Shown here: one piece after another, positions 52,416 through 60,814 of the stretch
Layout of the letters: each line of letters begins with the position of its first letter
Position numbering within the stretch: the stretch's first letter is position 1
Origin: an uncultured Lachnospiraceae bacterium
GTDB lineage: Bacteria > Bacillota > Clostridia > Lachnospirales > Lachnospiraceae
DNA: 64,000 nucleotides
Reading direction: 5' to 3'
Assembly: GCA_910579225.1 (NCBI GenBank)
Contig: CAJTTI010000005.1
Span: 62,001-126,000 of the forward strand
The notes under the pieces: generated by a model
Told to the model about the DNA's origin: nothing
The model's input: only the letters and a program-made list of their open reading frames with translations
Databases searched by the model: none
Made by a program: the position numbers and the translations under genes

Positions 52416-53123
52416 TTATTCCAGTCCAAGTCTCTTAAATACTTCCCGATATGCTTCTTCCACATTGCCAAGATCTCTGCGGAAACGGTCTTTGTCCAGC
52501 TTTTCATGAGTCTTGGAATCCCACAGTCTGCAGGTATCCGGAGAAGTCTCATCTGCCAGGACGATCTCTCCTTTATAACGGCCGAACTCAATCTTAAAAT
52601 CAATCAGATCAATTCCCAGTTCTGAGAAATATGCCTTGTACACTTCATTTACCTTGAAAGCGTACTCGGTAATCTTCTCAATCTCTTCTCTGGTCGCCAG
52701 ATTCAGTGCGATTGCAAAATAATCGTTGATCAGCGGATCTCCCAGCTCGTCATTTTTATAACTGAACTCCAGCGTAGGAGCCGAGAATAAAGTTCCCTCC
52801 GGCACGCCCAGCCTCTTTGAGAAGCTTCCGGCCGCCACATTGCGGACAATCACCTCCAGCGGAACGATCTCCACCCGCTTCACAGCCGTCTCCCGGTCGT
52901 TTAATTCTTCAATCAAATGGGTCGGTACGCCTGCTTTTTCCACCAGTTGAAACACATGGTTGCTCATACGGTTGTTAATGGCGCCCTTTCCCGTAATAGT
53001 GCCCTTTTTCTGTCCGTTGAACGCAGTCGCATCATCCTTATAGGATACAATCAATACGTCCGGATCCTCTGTGGTGTATACTTTCTTCGCTTTTCCTTCA
53101 TACAGAAGTTCTTTCTTTTCCAT
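52416..53123 (-). CDS. purC: Phosphoribosylaminoimidazole-succinocarboxamide (SAICAR) synthase
   Basis: A 235-residue ATP-dependent ligase joining CAIR and aspartate. It starts KKELLYEGKAKKVYTTEDPD, an ATP-binding strand of the family. KKGTITGKGAINNRMSNHVF, PLEVIVRNVAAGSFSKRLGV (substrate binding) and IVLADETSPDTCRLWD (metal and active site) are canonical. Length is standard. It is the first gene of purC-purB-PF06541. Confidence 0.96.
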   Translation of the reverse strand: MEKKELLYEGKAKKVYTTEDPDVLIVSYKDDATAFNGQKKGTITGKGAINNRMSNHVFQLVEKAGVPTHLIEELNDRETAVKRVEIVPLEVIVRNVAAGSFSKRLGVPEGTLFSAPTLEFSYKNDELGDPLINDYFAIALNLATREEIEKITEYAFKVNEVYKAYFSELGIDLIDFKIEFGRYKGEIVLADETSPDTCRLWDSKTHEKLDKDRFRRDLGNVEEAYREVFKRLGLE

Positions 53124-53254
53124 AATGATTCTGCCTGTCCTTTTCTTAATCTCTTTCCTTCTTCTTTGTCATATCAGTTCCACGAAATTACCGTTCAGCT
53201 CTCTCACCCGGCATATGCTCCGCTTTTTCATTGAACATACTTGAAGGTGACTTC

Positions 53255-53283
53255 ATTATAGCAACAAGTCCCCAAAGTGTAAA
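53255..53283 (-). promoter_or_regulatory. Sigma-A promoter of purC-purB
   Basis: On the minus strand TTTACA (53283-53278) and TATAAT (53260-53255) are 17 bp apart. The leader is about 125 bases; no purine riboswitch core or PurR box was recognised. Confidence 0.7.
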
Positions 53284-53291
53284 GCATTTCT

Positions 53292-54077
53292 TCAGCCCTG
53301 TGTAAATCTTGACAAAAACTGCTTCGTCCGCTCCTCATGGGAATGCTCAAACACCTGTTCCGGAGTTCCCTGCTCCAGAATATATCCGTCGTCCATGAAA
53401 ATCACATGACTGGCCACATCTCTTGCAAAAGCCATCTCATGAGTCACAATAATCATTGTTGTCTTCTGCTCTGCAAGCTCTTTCATAACCCTTAAAACTT
53501 CTCCTGTCAGCTCCGGATCCAGCGCCGAAGTTGGTTCGTCAAAGCAGAGAATGTCCGGCTTCAGCGCCAGTGCACGGGCAATGGCCACACGCTGACACTG
53601 ACCCCCTGACAGCTGATGGGGATAATTATCCATCCGTTCCGCAAGTCCCATCTGCCGGAGAAGCTCCTCTGCCAGCACCCGGATCTCTTCGTGAATCTCC
53701 TTTTTTCTCGCCTTATAGTCCGTCTGCCCTTTGGCTAAAAGCTCTTTGGCCAGCATCACATTTTCCAGCGCCGTATATTGTGGAAACAGGTTAAAAGACT
53801 GAAATACCAGCCCAAAATGCAGCCGCTTCTTCCGAATCTCAGCCTCCTGCATCGTAGCGGGATCCCCGCTGTCAAATAAAGTCTCCCCACATACACGGAT
53901 GATACCCTGATCCGGACGTTCCAGAAAATTCAGGCACCGAAGGAGCGTCGTCTTGCCACTTCCGGAAGATCCAATGATGGAAAGCACCTGGCCCTCCTCC
54001 AGCGAAAAACTGATATCCTTCAGTACTTCCGTACGTTCAAAAGTTTTACAGATATGTTCCACTTCCAATATCGCCAT
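53292..54077 (-). CDS. Polar amino-acid ABC transporter ATP-binding protein (second system)
   Basis: A 261-residue GlnQ-type ATPase. Walker A is GSSGSGKTT, the signature LSGGQCQR, Walker B DILCFDEPTSALDPELTG and the H-loop IIVTHEMAFARD. A ~30-residue charged insert (KELLAKGQTDYKARKKEIHE) between Q loop and signature distinguishes it from the first system. It is the third gene of the importer operon and ends next to the purC promoter, with no obvious terminator. Confidence 0.92.
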   Translation of the reverse strand: MAILEVEHICKTFERTEVLKDISFSLEEGQVLSIIGSSGSGKTTLLRCLNFLERPDQGIIRVCGETLFDSGDPATMQEAEIRKKRLHFGLVFQSFNLFPQYTALENVMLAKELLAKGQTDYKARKKEIHEEIRVLAEELLRQMGLAERMDNYPHQLSGGQCQRVAIARALALKPDILCFDEPTSALDPELTGEVLRVMKELAEQKTTMIIVTHEMAFARDVASHVIFMDDGYILEQGTPEQVFEHSHEERTKQFLSRFTQG

Positions 54078-54099
54078 ATTCTACTTCTTCTTCCCTTCT

Positions 54100-54786
54100 C
54101 TATCTGAAATAATCCAGCTTCTTCTCCAGCCACCCCAGAAGGACTGTCAGAATACCACTGAAGATCAGATAGTAAACTGCTGTGAAAAACATGGGCCAGA
54201 TAGCTCCTGAGATTCCCTGGGACCCTTTCATAAACGCCTGCCCGGCCCAGATAATCTCCTGAAGCGCAATAATACGGGCCAGAGAAGTATCCTTCACCAG
54301 CGTGATGATCTCATTGGACATGGGTGGTACAATCCGTTTGATCATCTGAAGCAGGGTCACTTTGAAAAAGATCTGGCTTCTTGTCATCCCAAGCACCAGT
54401 CCGGCTTCCTCCTGCCCCACTGGAACGCTCTGTATCCCGCCCCTGTAGATTTCCGAAAAATAACAGGCATAATTAAAGATAAAAGAGACGGACGCAGCCA
54501 AAAACCGTCCGGTCTCGCCGCCGCCCCAGATGGGTTTTCCAAGTACCAGTCCCGGAAAATAATAGATAATCAGAAGCTGAATCATCAGCGGCGTCCCCCG
54601 GATGATCCATACAACTATTTTTGTAAAAAAACTGAGGGGCCGAAAACGCGACATGGAACCGAAGGCAATCACCAGCCCCAGGGGAACTGCACCGAGCAGC
54701 GTTACTGCAAAAAGTTTCAGCGTCTGTAAAAACCCGATATTTAGAGACCGAATCACAATCGGCATCTGTTCCAGTATCAATTCCAT
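54100..54786 (-). CDS. Polar amino-acid ABC transporter permease (second system)
   Basis: A 228-residue HisM-type permease with about five membrane segments. FLQTLKLFAVTLLGAVPLGL is the first block, YRGGIQSVPVGQEEAGLVLG the ATPase-docking EAA loop. IIRGTPLMIQLLIIYYFPGL is conserved in the family. AGGAGAAGTAC precedes the ATG. It is separated from the binding-protein gene by a hairpin that may let the binding protein be made in excess. Confidence 0.91.
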   Translation of the reverse strand: MELILEQMPIVIRSLNIGFLQTLKLFAVTLLGAVPLGLVIAFGSMSRFRPLSFFTKIVVWIIRGTPLMIQLLIIYYFPGLVLGKPIWGGGETGRFLAASVSFIFNYACYFSEIYRGGIQSVPVGQEEAGLVLGMTRSQIFFKVTLLQMIKRIVPPMSNEIITLVKDTSLARIIALQEIIWAGQAFMKGSQGISGAIWPMFFTAVYYLIFSGILTVLLGWLEKKLDYFR

Positions 54787-54838
54787 GTACTTCTCCTGCT
54801 TTCTCTCATAATTCTAAATTTCTTCTGTACATACAATA

Positions 54839-54868
54839 ATAGAGGGCGAAAAAGGCTCCGCCCTCTAT
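54839..54868 (-). terminator. Intercistronic hairpin between binding-protein and permease genes
   Basis: ATAGAGGGCG and CGCCCTCTAT form a perfect 10-bp stem with a 10-base loop; only a weak T-rich tail follows. Such hairpins often act as partial terminators or mRNA stabilisers within binding-protein operons. Confidence 0.65.
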
Positions 54869-54882
54869 CCTTTTACTCTGTC

Positions 54883-55803
54883 TTATTTCTGTTCAATCAC
54901 CGCTGCCTGTACGCTGTAAGTCTCAGCCGTCGCCAGCATGCTTCCGTCTGCATAACTGGTCACAAAGAACTCATTGAGCGCCTGAGCCAGATCGGAACCT
55001 TTACGGAAACCAACGCCATACTCTTCATCGTTCAGCTGCACCGTATAGGTCAGGTCTGCATAGCTGGTGCCTTCTCCTACCATTGCCGCCGCCATCAGAG
55101 AATCGATCACTGCCGCATCCGAGGTCTTTGCAGCCACTTCCATCAGCGCATCCGCCTGTGCCTTCACCGGTGTGCACTCCAGTCCCAGCGCCTGTACCTG
55201 CGCTTCTCCTGCACTGCCTGCCTCTACCGCAAAGCTCAGTCCGGCAAGGCTTTCTTTATCCTGATACTGATCTGCCTGATCTGCAGGAATAATCACGATC
55301 TGCGCATTGTTGCAGTACGCATTGGAGCACTCCATGGCGCTCTTCACTTCATCAGTCAGCGTCATGCCATTCCACACACAGTCGATGGTCTTGCCGTCCA
55401 GCTCCATGATCTTGTTGTCCCAGTCAATCTCCACAAATTCAACGCTTACGCCAAGACTCTCTGCAAACGCAGCCGCCATATCCGCATCAAACCCAATCCA
55501 CTTGCCGCTTTCATCTTTATAATCCATCGGCTCAAAATCTGTGATGCCAACGACCAATGTGCCTTTTTCCTTCACATATGCCATATCGCTTTCACCGGAA
55601 GCACTTTCCTGCGCATCTGCTCCGTTCTCTGTGTCTGCAACGTCAGCGTCGCCTGTCTCCCCGTCCGCGGGAGCTTCTGTCTCAGCTGCAGGGGCTTCTG
55701 TCTCAGCCGGCGCATCAGTCTGCGTATCCGCACCGCCGCATCCGGTTACCATCGCTGCAGTCACAACACCTGCCAGCATCAAAGCCATTAACTTTTTCAT
55801 CAT
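54883..55803 (-). CDS. Amino-acid ABC transporter substrate-binding lipoprotein (second system)
   Basis: A 306-residue solute receptor. The signal peptide MKKLMALMLAGVVTAAMVTGC ends with lipobox VTGC; the string here is split at the Cys. A long acidic, Ala/Thr-rich tether (TQTDAPAETEAPAAETEAPA) follows. The binding core starts GTLVVGITDFEPMDYKDESG and includes IGFDADMAAAFAESLGVSVE. Two adjacent ATGs are possible starts (55803, 55800), both behind GGAGG. It is the first gene of the operon, driven by a consensus promoter. Confidence 0.92.
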   Translation of the reverse strand: MMKKLMALMLAGVVTAAMVTGCGGADTQTDAPAETEAPAAETEAPADGETGDADVADTENGADAQESASGESDMAYVKEKGTLVVGITDFEPMDYKDESGKWIGFDADMAAAFAESLGVSVEFVEIDWDNKIMELDGKTIDCVWNGMTLTDEVKSAMECSNAYCNNAQIVIIPADQADQYQDKESLAGLSFAVEAGSAGEAQVQALGLECTPVKAQADALMEVAAKTSDAAVIDSLMAAAMVGEGTSYADLTYTVQLNDEEYGVGFRKGSDLAQALNEFFVTSYADGSMLATAETYSVQAAVIEQK

Positions 55804-55826
55804 TAATATCCTCCTCTGATTTCCAC

Positions 55827-55849
55827 CTGCTATCACTTTACCATAGCAG
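55827..55849 (-). promoter_or_regulatory. CTGCTAT inverted repeat in the leader of the second ABC operon
   Basis: CTGCTAT (55827-55833) and ATAGCAG (55843-55849) can form a hairpin just upstream of the ribosome binding site. A further ATAGCAG copy lies at the -10 box of the promoter (around 55873-55879), so the motif may be an operator repeat rather than an RNA structure. Confidence 0.4.
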
Positions 55850-55869
55850 AGTATTATAACAACATGGAA

Positions 55870-55898
55870 ATCATAGCAGGTATACGGCAAATTGTCAA
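55870..55898 (-). promoter_or_regulatory. Sigma-A promoter of the second amino-acid ABC operon
   Basis: On the minus strand TTGACA (55898-55893) and TATGAT (55875-55870) are exactly 17 bp apart, giving a leader of about 60 bases. Confidence 0.8.
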
Positions 55899-56629
55899 GT
55901 TTTTTTTACTCTCTGCTGTCTGCTTTTTACATAGACAGTTTCCTCGGTCTCAATACAATATGCCGCCAGATTCCCTCCAAATACACAGCCACAGTCCAGG
56001 GCGATCTGCCCGTTTCCCTGATAAATCAGGGGCAGGCCGTCCGGCCGTATCAACAGTGTCGGCGTGTGTCCCGTCACCACTATTTTCCCGGGATCTTGAT
56101 AATATCTCTTATTATAATCCGTCCTTTTGAATATAAAATCAGACACATCATATTCATCCAAAGCCTTATACTCCTTAAATCCCCGGAGCCCGGCATGAAC
56201 CATGATAAACTGCCTTCCTCTGTCTTCCAGTAGTGCATAAACCTGCGCATCTCCCAGATAGTCCAGAATCTCCCACTGCTCATCCCTGGGCAGAACTCTG
56301 AACTGGTCGGCAGTGACTCTTCCTCCATCCTGCATCCAATAATACCAGTTCTGAAAATCTTCGGATGTGAGATGTGTTCTGTAATTTTCTTCTGTAATTT
56401 CCACTGCCAGTTTTTTCAGTGTACGCAGCATCATATAATCATGGTTTCCAACCACATAAACTACATTACTCCGCATCATCAGATCCTGGATAACCTTTAT
56501 GGGATCCGGTCCCCGGTCCATGGCGTCTCCCAGAACATACAGTTCGTCTCTGTCCGAAAAATGAATCTTGTCAAGAAGCTCCAGATATTCTGCATAACAG
56601 CCATGAATATCCGAGATCACATAACGCAT
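55895..56629 (-). CDS. Calcineurin-like metallophosphoesterase (PrpE/Ser-Thr phosphatase type)
   Basis: A 244-residue phosphoesterase. RYVISDIHGCYAEYLELLDK holds DxH, ELYVLGDAMDRGPDPIKVIQ the GDxxDRG block, VYVVGNHDYMM the GNHD block, FIMVHAGLRGF and VVTGHTPTL the last metal ligands. This is the PPP-type protein phosphatase or ApaH-like pattern. ATG 56629 follows AGGAAGG. It lies 19 bases after hicB and is probably cotranscribed with it. Whether it acts on proteins or dinucleotides is undecided. Confidence 0.9.
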   Translation of the reverse strand: MRYVISDIHGCYAEYLELLDKIHFSDRDELYVLGDAMDRGPDPIKVIQDLMMRSNVVYVVGNHDYMMLRTLKKLAVEITEENYRTHLTSEDFQNWYYWMQDGGRVTADQFRVLPRDEQWEILDYLGDAQVYALLEDRGRQFIMVHAGLRGFKEYKALDEYDVSDFIFKRTDYNKRYYQDPGKIVVTGHTPTLLIRPDGLPLIYQGNGQIALDCGCVFGGNLAAYCIETEETVYVKSRQQRVKKT

Positions 56630-56648
56630 ATTCTGCACCTTCCTACCG

Positions 56649-56927
56649 TCATTCGTCCCATCCGTCCATAAAGCGGATATTGACGCAGATGTTCCGTACA
56701 ATTATACCTTCTTCCCGTACAATATCCCGTACGTCAGTAACCGCCGGAAGCTGTCCGTCCTCCTCCGACAATTCCAGACTGATCCAGTCATAAGCCGCTT
56801 CATTGGCTAGCTCCACGGTCTCTTCCACCGTATCCCCTTCCGCCTGGCAGCATTCCAGATCCGGGAAGGTTGCCAGATAAGTTCCTTTTTCTGTTCTTTT
56901 AATCATCGCCGGGTAAGTAAATTTCAT
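56649..56927 (-). CDS. HicB-family antitoxin (no adjacent HicA)
   Basis: A 92-residue protein with the HicB fold: MKFTYPAMIKRTEKGTYLAT, FPDLECCQAEGDTVEETVEL, ANEAAYDWISLELSEEDGQL. It normally neutralises the HicA mRNA interferase, but no HicA-sized double-stranded-RNA-binding-like frame lies on either side. It lacks a separate HTH domain. It borders the AT-rich restriction-modification island and is followed by a phosphatase gene. It may be a remnant, or regulate another partner. Confidence 0.82.
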   Translation of the reverse strand: MKFTYPAMIKRTEKGTYLATFPDLECCQAEGDTVEETVELANEAAYDWISLELSEEDGQLPAVTDVRDIVREEGIIVRNICVNIRFMDGWDE

Positions 56928-57013
56928 AATGATCTCCTACTGTTGACTAGTTGATAGTACAAATAAGAATGAAACTTCCTGTTTCTTTAACACTAATTTT
57001 TCGTGTCCAACTA

Positions 57014-58762
57014 TTATATAAAACTAATTCTGGACTTAATATCAGGAAATTGTGTCTGTATAACTTCCTGTATCGCTGTTAATAGTCCTGATACTGTTAT
57101 TACTGCATTATCTGCTATTTCTTTGTTCTTCAATCCATCTTTCAATACTCCTTCCAAAACACCCGACGCTATTGGCATAATAACTTTTATTATCTTCTTC
57201 CAATATTCAACATTATCAGTAAAATTAAAATTATCACAAAATCTCAACGACCAAATATCTCTTATCTTTTCTCCCAAAAAGCTTTCCATACATTTTGAAA
57301 CAGCAAGAATAAATAACATCTTAGATCCTCTTTTCCCAAGAAACTTGTATTGTTGTTCTTCTGCTTCTGTTCTTTTATCTTCTTTTAATTTTAACTCTAA
57401 TCTATAAATATCAATTGCTCTGGCTAATGAATATGTGTAAATAATATGTTCTGCCGTCAATTGGTCTGGAAATATTTTCGCATATAATCTGTCACTACTC
57501 CATAAATCTGTTCTTGAATTATATGCTGTTACACAATCCCCATGATAAGCCAAAATCGCTTGTGCCACTAAATACGGATCTAATATTTCCTTACTGCGTG
57601 AAGGCTTTCCATTGCCCCGACGCCCTCCGCTATAAAATAAATTATTATACTTTTCAAATTCTATTCGTAACCGATTTTGTACTTTATCATTACTGCGTAA
57701 ATCAGAAGCTATAATTTCGTTTTGTTTATTGTTATTATTTATAATTTCATCAATAATTTTTGAGTCTTCACAAACAATAAATCGAATAGGAATCCAAGCG
57801 TCTCCCACTTCCTCAACACTACTTATAGCTCCCGTTGTCTGGGCACCATTAATAATAGTAATACCCGATATAGTTAACTCCTCCTCATTATTTTGTTTGT
57901 CTTTTTCTACTACATAACTATTAACTAATGCTGTTATACCATTGTTATATGTCCAGAAATTATTAGGCTGGTTAATAATAGTTTCTATTATTCCTAAATT
58001 AATTTTATTTTTCTTCTTTCCTGAACCCAAATATGTTCTTGGATTTCTGGAGAAAATATCATCATTATATTTATCAAACTGTTTCTTAATCCATTTTGCT
58101 GATACAGCTGTTATATAAGCTTTCCATTTACCCCCAATTAATTCAAACCCTTTTTTTACAGTTTCTACTGCCAATGTTTCAGTCACTGTAATTTGACTAC
58201 AAGAAGCGTTAAACCATTTTTCAATAGTTTCATTCCCAACTTCTATTGCAAAAACATCCACTTTATTATCGGGAAAGAAAGCTCTTACTGCTGCGTTAGA
58301 ATTAGCCTGCATTACAGCTAATTCATCTTTTACTTTTGGATTATTTTTTTCATTAAGATTATGTACATACCAAAAATAAACAGTATTTATTGTATCTTCT
58401 CGAATTGCATTTTGCAGCTCTCTTACCTGTTCCCGAATTTTTTCAGGAATTGAATCCGGATTTTGAGAAAAAACCCATGCTGATGCTGTATTTAAATCGC
58501 TGGCTTTATTCCCAGGTGCCAGATCACTCTCTTTTACATTTTGTTTCATATATCCTTGTGCAATAACAGCTAGTCCATTATCCCGGTCAATATAAATCAA
58601 ATCACATTTTTTATCTTCTCCTCCATCAGTTAATGCATCTCCAGCAATCGATATTATATCTGATATTTCAAATCTTAATTCTAAAACATACAACAATAAT
58701 GCGTTATTTTTATAGGCATTTATTAAACTCGTTCTTCCCTGGAAATCTTCCATATAATTCAT
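57014..58762 (-). CDS. AIPR family abortive-infection protein
   Basis: A 582-residue protein of the AIPR family, known from phage abortive infection. The N-terminal quarter has CDLIYIDRDNGLAVIAQGYM, resembling a nuclease-type D...QxK/Y active site. The core carries PNNFWTYNNGITALVN, ISGITIINGAQTTGAIS and IINNNNKQNEIIASDLRSND, the classic AIPR blocks. The C-terminal part is helical (YTYSLARAIDIYRLELKLKE). The start at 58762 follows GGGGG by seven bases; six upstream codons are open. It lies about 39 bases after the AlwI-like endonuclease gene, so it belongs to the same operon. AT-rich composition marks it as acquired. Confidence 0.88.
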   Translation of the reverse strand: MNYMEDFQGRTSLINAYKNNALLLYVLELRFEISDIISIAGDALTDGGEDKKCDLIYIDRDNGLAVIAQGYMKQNVKESDLAPGNKASDLNTASAWVFSQNPDSIPEKIREQVRELQNAIREDTINTVYFWYVHNLNEKNNPKVKDELAVMQANSNAAVRAFFPDNKVDVFAIEVGNETIEKWFNASCSQITVTETLAVETVKKGFELIGGKWKAYITAVSAKWIKKQFDKYNDDIFSRNPRTYLGSGKKKNKINLGIIETIINQPNNFWTYNNGITALVNSYVVEKDKQNNEEELTISGITIINGAQTTGAISSVEEVGDAWIPIRFIVCEDSKIIDEIINNNNKQNEIIASDLRSNDKVQNRLRIEFEKYNNLFYSGGRRGNGKPSRSKEILDPYLVAQAILAYHGDCVTAYNSRTDLWSSDRLYAKIFPDQLTAEHIIYTYSLARAIDIYRLELKLKEDKRTEAEEQQYKFLGKRGSKMLFILAVSKCMESFLGEKIRDIWSLRFCDNFNFTDNVEYWKKIIKVIMPIASGVLEGVLKDGLKNKEIADNAVITVSGLLTAIQEVIQTQFPDIKSRISFI

Positions 58763-58801
58763 TACTTGTCCCCCTATCATCTATTATTATTTAAATATAC
58801 T

Positions 58802-60814
58802 TTATTCCACCAGTAATGTCCCATCCGTAAATGCTTTTGGATATGACAAATGCATTATTTTATTTCTAAACACTACTATATAGGCTACTATTGTTCCTTT
58901 CCCAAATATATCATGCAATAAAGTTGCACCATCCAAATAAAAACTCACCTTATCTGGCAGCCCATTTAAATATGGCACGTTCATGATTCTTGTCTTACAT
59001 TTTGGAAAATCAGCCACAATTCCGATTATCTGTCCGTCTCCCCATGCAATACTATGCACAGTAGCACCAGCTGAAATAACCGGCATTTCGCAATTTATCA
59101 GGAAATCTGTCCCTTTTGACATAATTTTTACTTTTTCGTCAACTATATTAGAAATATACTTTTTCCACGCTGGAGCATCCAATATATCTCTTTTTATTTC
59201 ACATTTTAGGATTAATTCCCGAAGTTTTTCCGGCTTCACCTGATTTGTTTCAAACATAGATATAAAATATTCACGGTACTGTGCCAAAGTTAATGGGACA
59301 ATATCCAATCTCTGTCTTACATCTCCTTTAGCATACCAGATCCCATGCCTGAATGTTTCAGCAGTATTGGTATCAATTTTGACCGCAATAAACATTCCAT
59401 ACACAGGCTTTTTGTACTTTAATACTGCATCCGAAATATGACGTCTGACAGGTTCCCCTTCCATTGCTTCCTGTCTCGAAGAAGTGGACATAGTAACCTC
59501 CATTATAATGGTAAAATCTTCAAACTCACAGTATAAGTCACCTTTCCCACCCCCTGCTGTTGAAACAGGCAAAAAATCAGAATCCAATTTAAACCCTCGA
59601 ACATCATAAGGTTTATTTTTCATATGATTAATTGCCAGTGCTGCCCTCCAGAGAGTCCATTCCAAATATGCCGGTCTTTCATCTTTTGGAACTTCAATCA
59701 CATTGTCATCATCATAAACTATCCTTCCTCCTCCTTTCGCGATCAGGGACATGTAATCCGCAATTTCTTTCCACTGATTGCATTGTTCTTTGGCAAATTG
59801 TATTTCATCTGTTTTTGCCAATATATTCTCTAGACGCTGTCTCGCAATATTGATCTCTGTTGATGTATTCAATGGAAGATCCGATATATTAAAAAGAATA
59901 TGCCTGTCTTTCATTTGTCTAATCAGGTCATCCAGAAGACTCTTCGCCGTTCCAATGTGATCTGTTGGCAATTCTGCACCATCGCATAGTTGCTTATACT
60001 GTAACCATATTGATTCCGTACACGGAGTACTTTTTGCAAGCTTTTCAACAAGCTTATGTTTAGAAGGAGTTATAACCATTCCCCTCCCTTTCCGTTGCAG
60101 CACTCCTGAAATGCGGAGATAGCGCATATTCATATCACAATAGTCAAAAAAATTATCTGTTTTCTTATTATAATATTTTCCACGTTCTTCAATTTCTTTT
60201 TTGTCAAAAGAACGTTTCGAAGATGCAGCAACTCTTCTTGTTCTTAAGTCTAAAATATGATCTACTACAGTTTTAAGTTCATAACCTGGATTTGTGGTAT
60301 GACCCCATAATGCAAATTCTATTCTTCCGAATTCTGAAGAACCAGTTCTTTTTTCAAGTTCCAACATAATAGCCAGTATCCATCTAAGAGGAGAAAAATA
60401 AGATTTTTTATCCGACATAGGAAACTGTTCTACACTCATTGCACGCAAATAGCACTCCTGTACTGCCGGATATGTATCCGCTTTTAAAAAGCTCCATCCA
60501 AAGGGAGTAATATCGTCCAGTTTCCCCAATTCTGTCTGTACGCCATCTTTCTCTTTTATTCGTGGATAAATAAATCCGTTCTTCGCAAACATTAATCTCC
60601 ATTTTCTGGCATGACTTCCCGATATATCTCTTCCATCCTCATTTTGAATAATTCCTTTGTCATTAAGAAATTTCATAAATCCAATTTCGTTCTCCTGACC
60701 ACGAAGATTTCCCACATAAGGCGACTCGGCAAAAACTTTAAATCCATCTTGAATTCTATTTGGGTTTCTCAATCCAGTATTCCCGACCAGCCAGATTTCT
60801 ATCTTTTCTTTCAT
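58802..60814 (-). CDS. AlwI-family type IIS restriction endonuclease
   Basis: A 670-residue protein resembling the AlwI family (PF09491). It opens with EIWLVGNTGLRNPNRIQDGF. Around residues 415-445 TAGGGKGDLYCEFEDFTIIM and EVTMSTSSRQEAMEG place D426 and E439-V-T441 as the likely PD-(D/E)xK catalytic centre. AlwI itself cuts at GGATC outside the site, but this specificity need not be shared. The ATG overlaps the methyltransferase stop (ATGA), so the restriction enzyme is made after its protecting enzyme. AT-rich like its neighbours. Confidence 0.85.
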   Translation of the reverse strand: MKEKIEIWLVGNTGLRNPNRIQDGFKVFAESPYVGNLRGQENEIGFMKFLNDKGIIQNEDGRDISGSHARKWRLMFAKNGFIYPRIKEKDGVQTELGKLDDITPFGWSFLKADTYPAVQECYLRAMSVEQFPMSDKKSYFSPLRWILAIMLELEKRTGSSEFGRIEFALWGHTTNPGYELKTVVDHILDLRTRRVAASSKRSFDKKEIEERGKYYNKKTDNFFDYCDMNMRYLRISGVLQRKGRGMVITPSKHKLVEKLAKSTPCTESIWLQYKQLCDGAELPTDHIGTAKSLLDDLIRQMKDRHILFNISDLPLNTSTEINIARQRLENILAKTDEIQFAKEQCNQWKEIADYMSLIAKGGGRIVYDDDNVIEVPKDERPAYLEWTLWRAALAINHMKNKPYDVRGFKLDSDFLPVSTAGGGKGDLYCEFEDFTIIMEVTMSTSSRQEAMEGEPVRRHISDAVLKYKKPVYGMFIAVKIDTNTAETFRHGIWYAKGDVRQRLDIVPLTLAQYREYFISMFETNQVKPEKLRELILKCEIKRDILDAPAWKKYISNIVDEKVKIMSKGTDFLINCEMPVISAGATVHSIAWGDGQIIGIVADFPKCKTRIMNVPYLNGLPDKVSFYLDGATLLHDIFGKGTIVAYIVVFRNKIMHLSYPKAFTDGTLLVE

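Noticed and set aside
53124..53250. Purine riboswitch before purC
   Set aside because: No three-way junction core or conserved loop sequence could be matched by eye; the leader also lacks a terminator.
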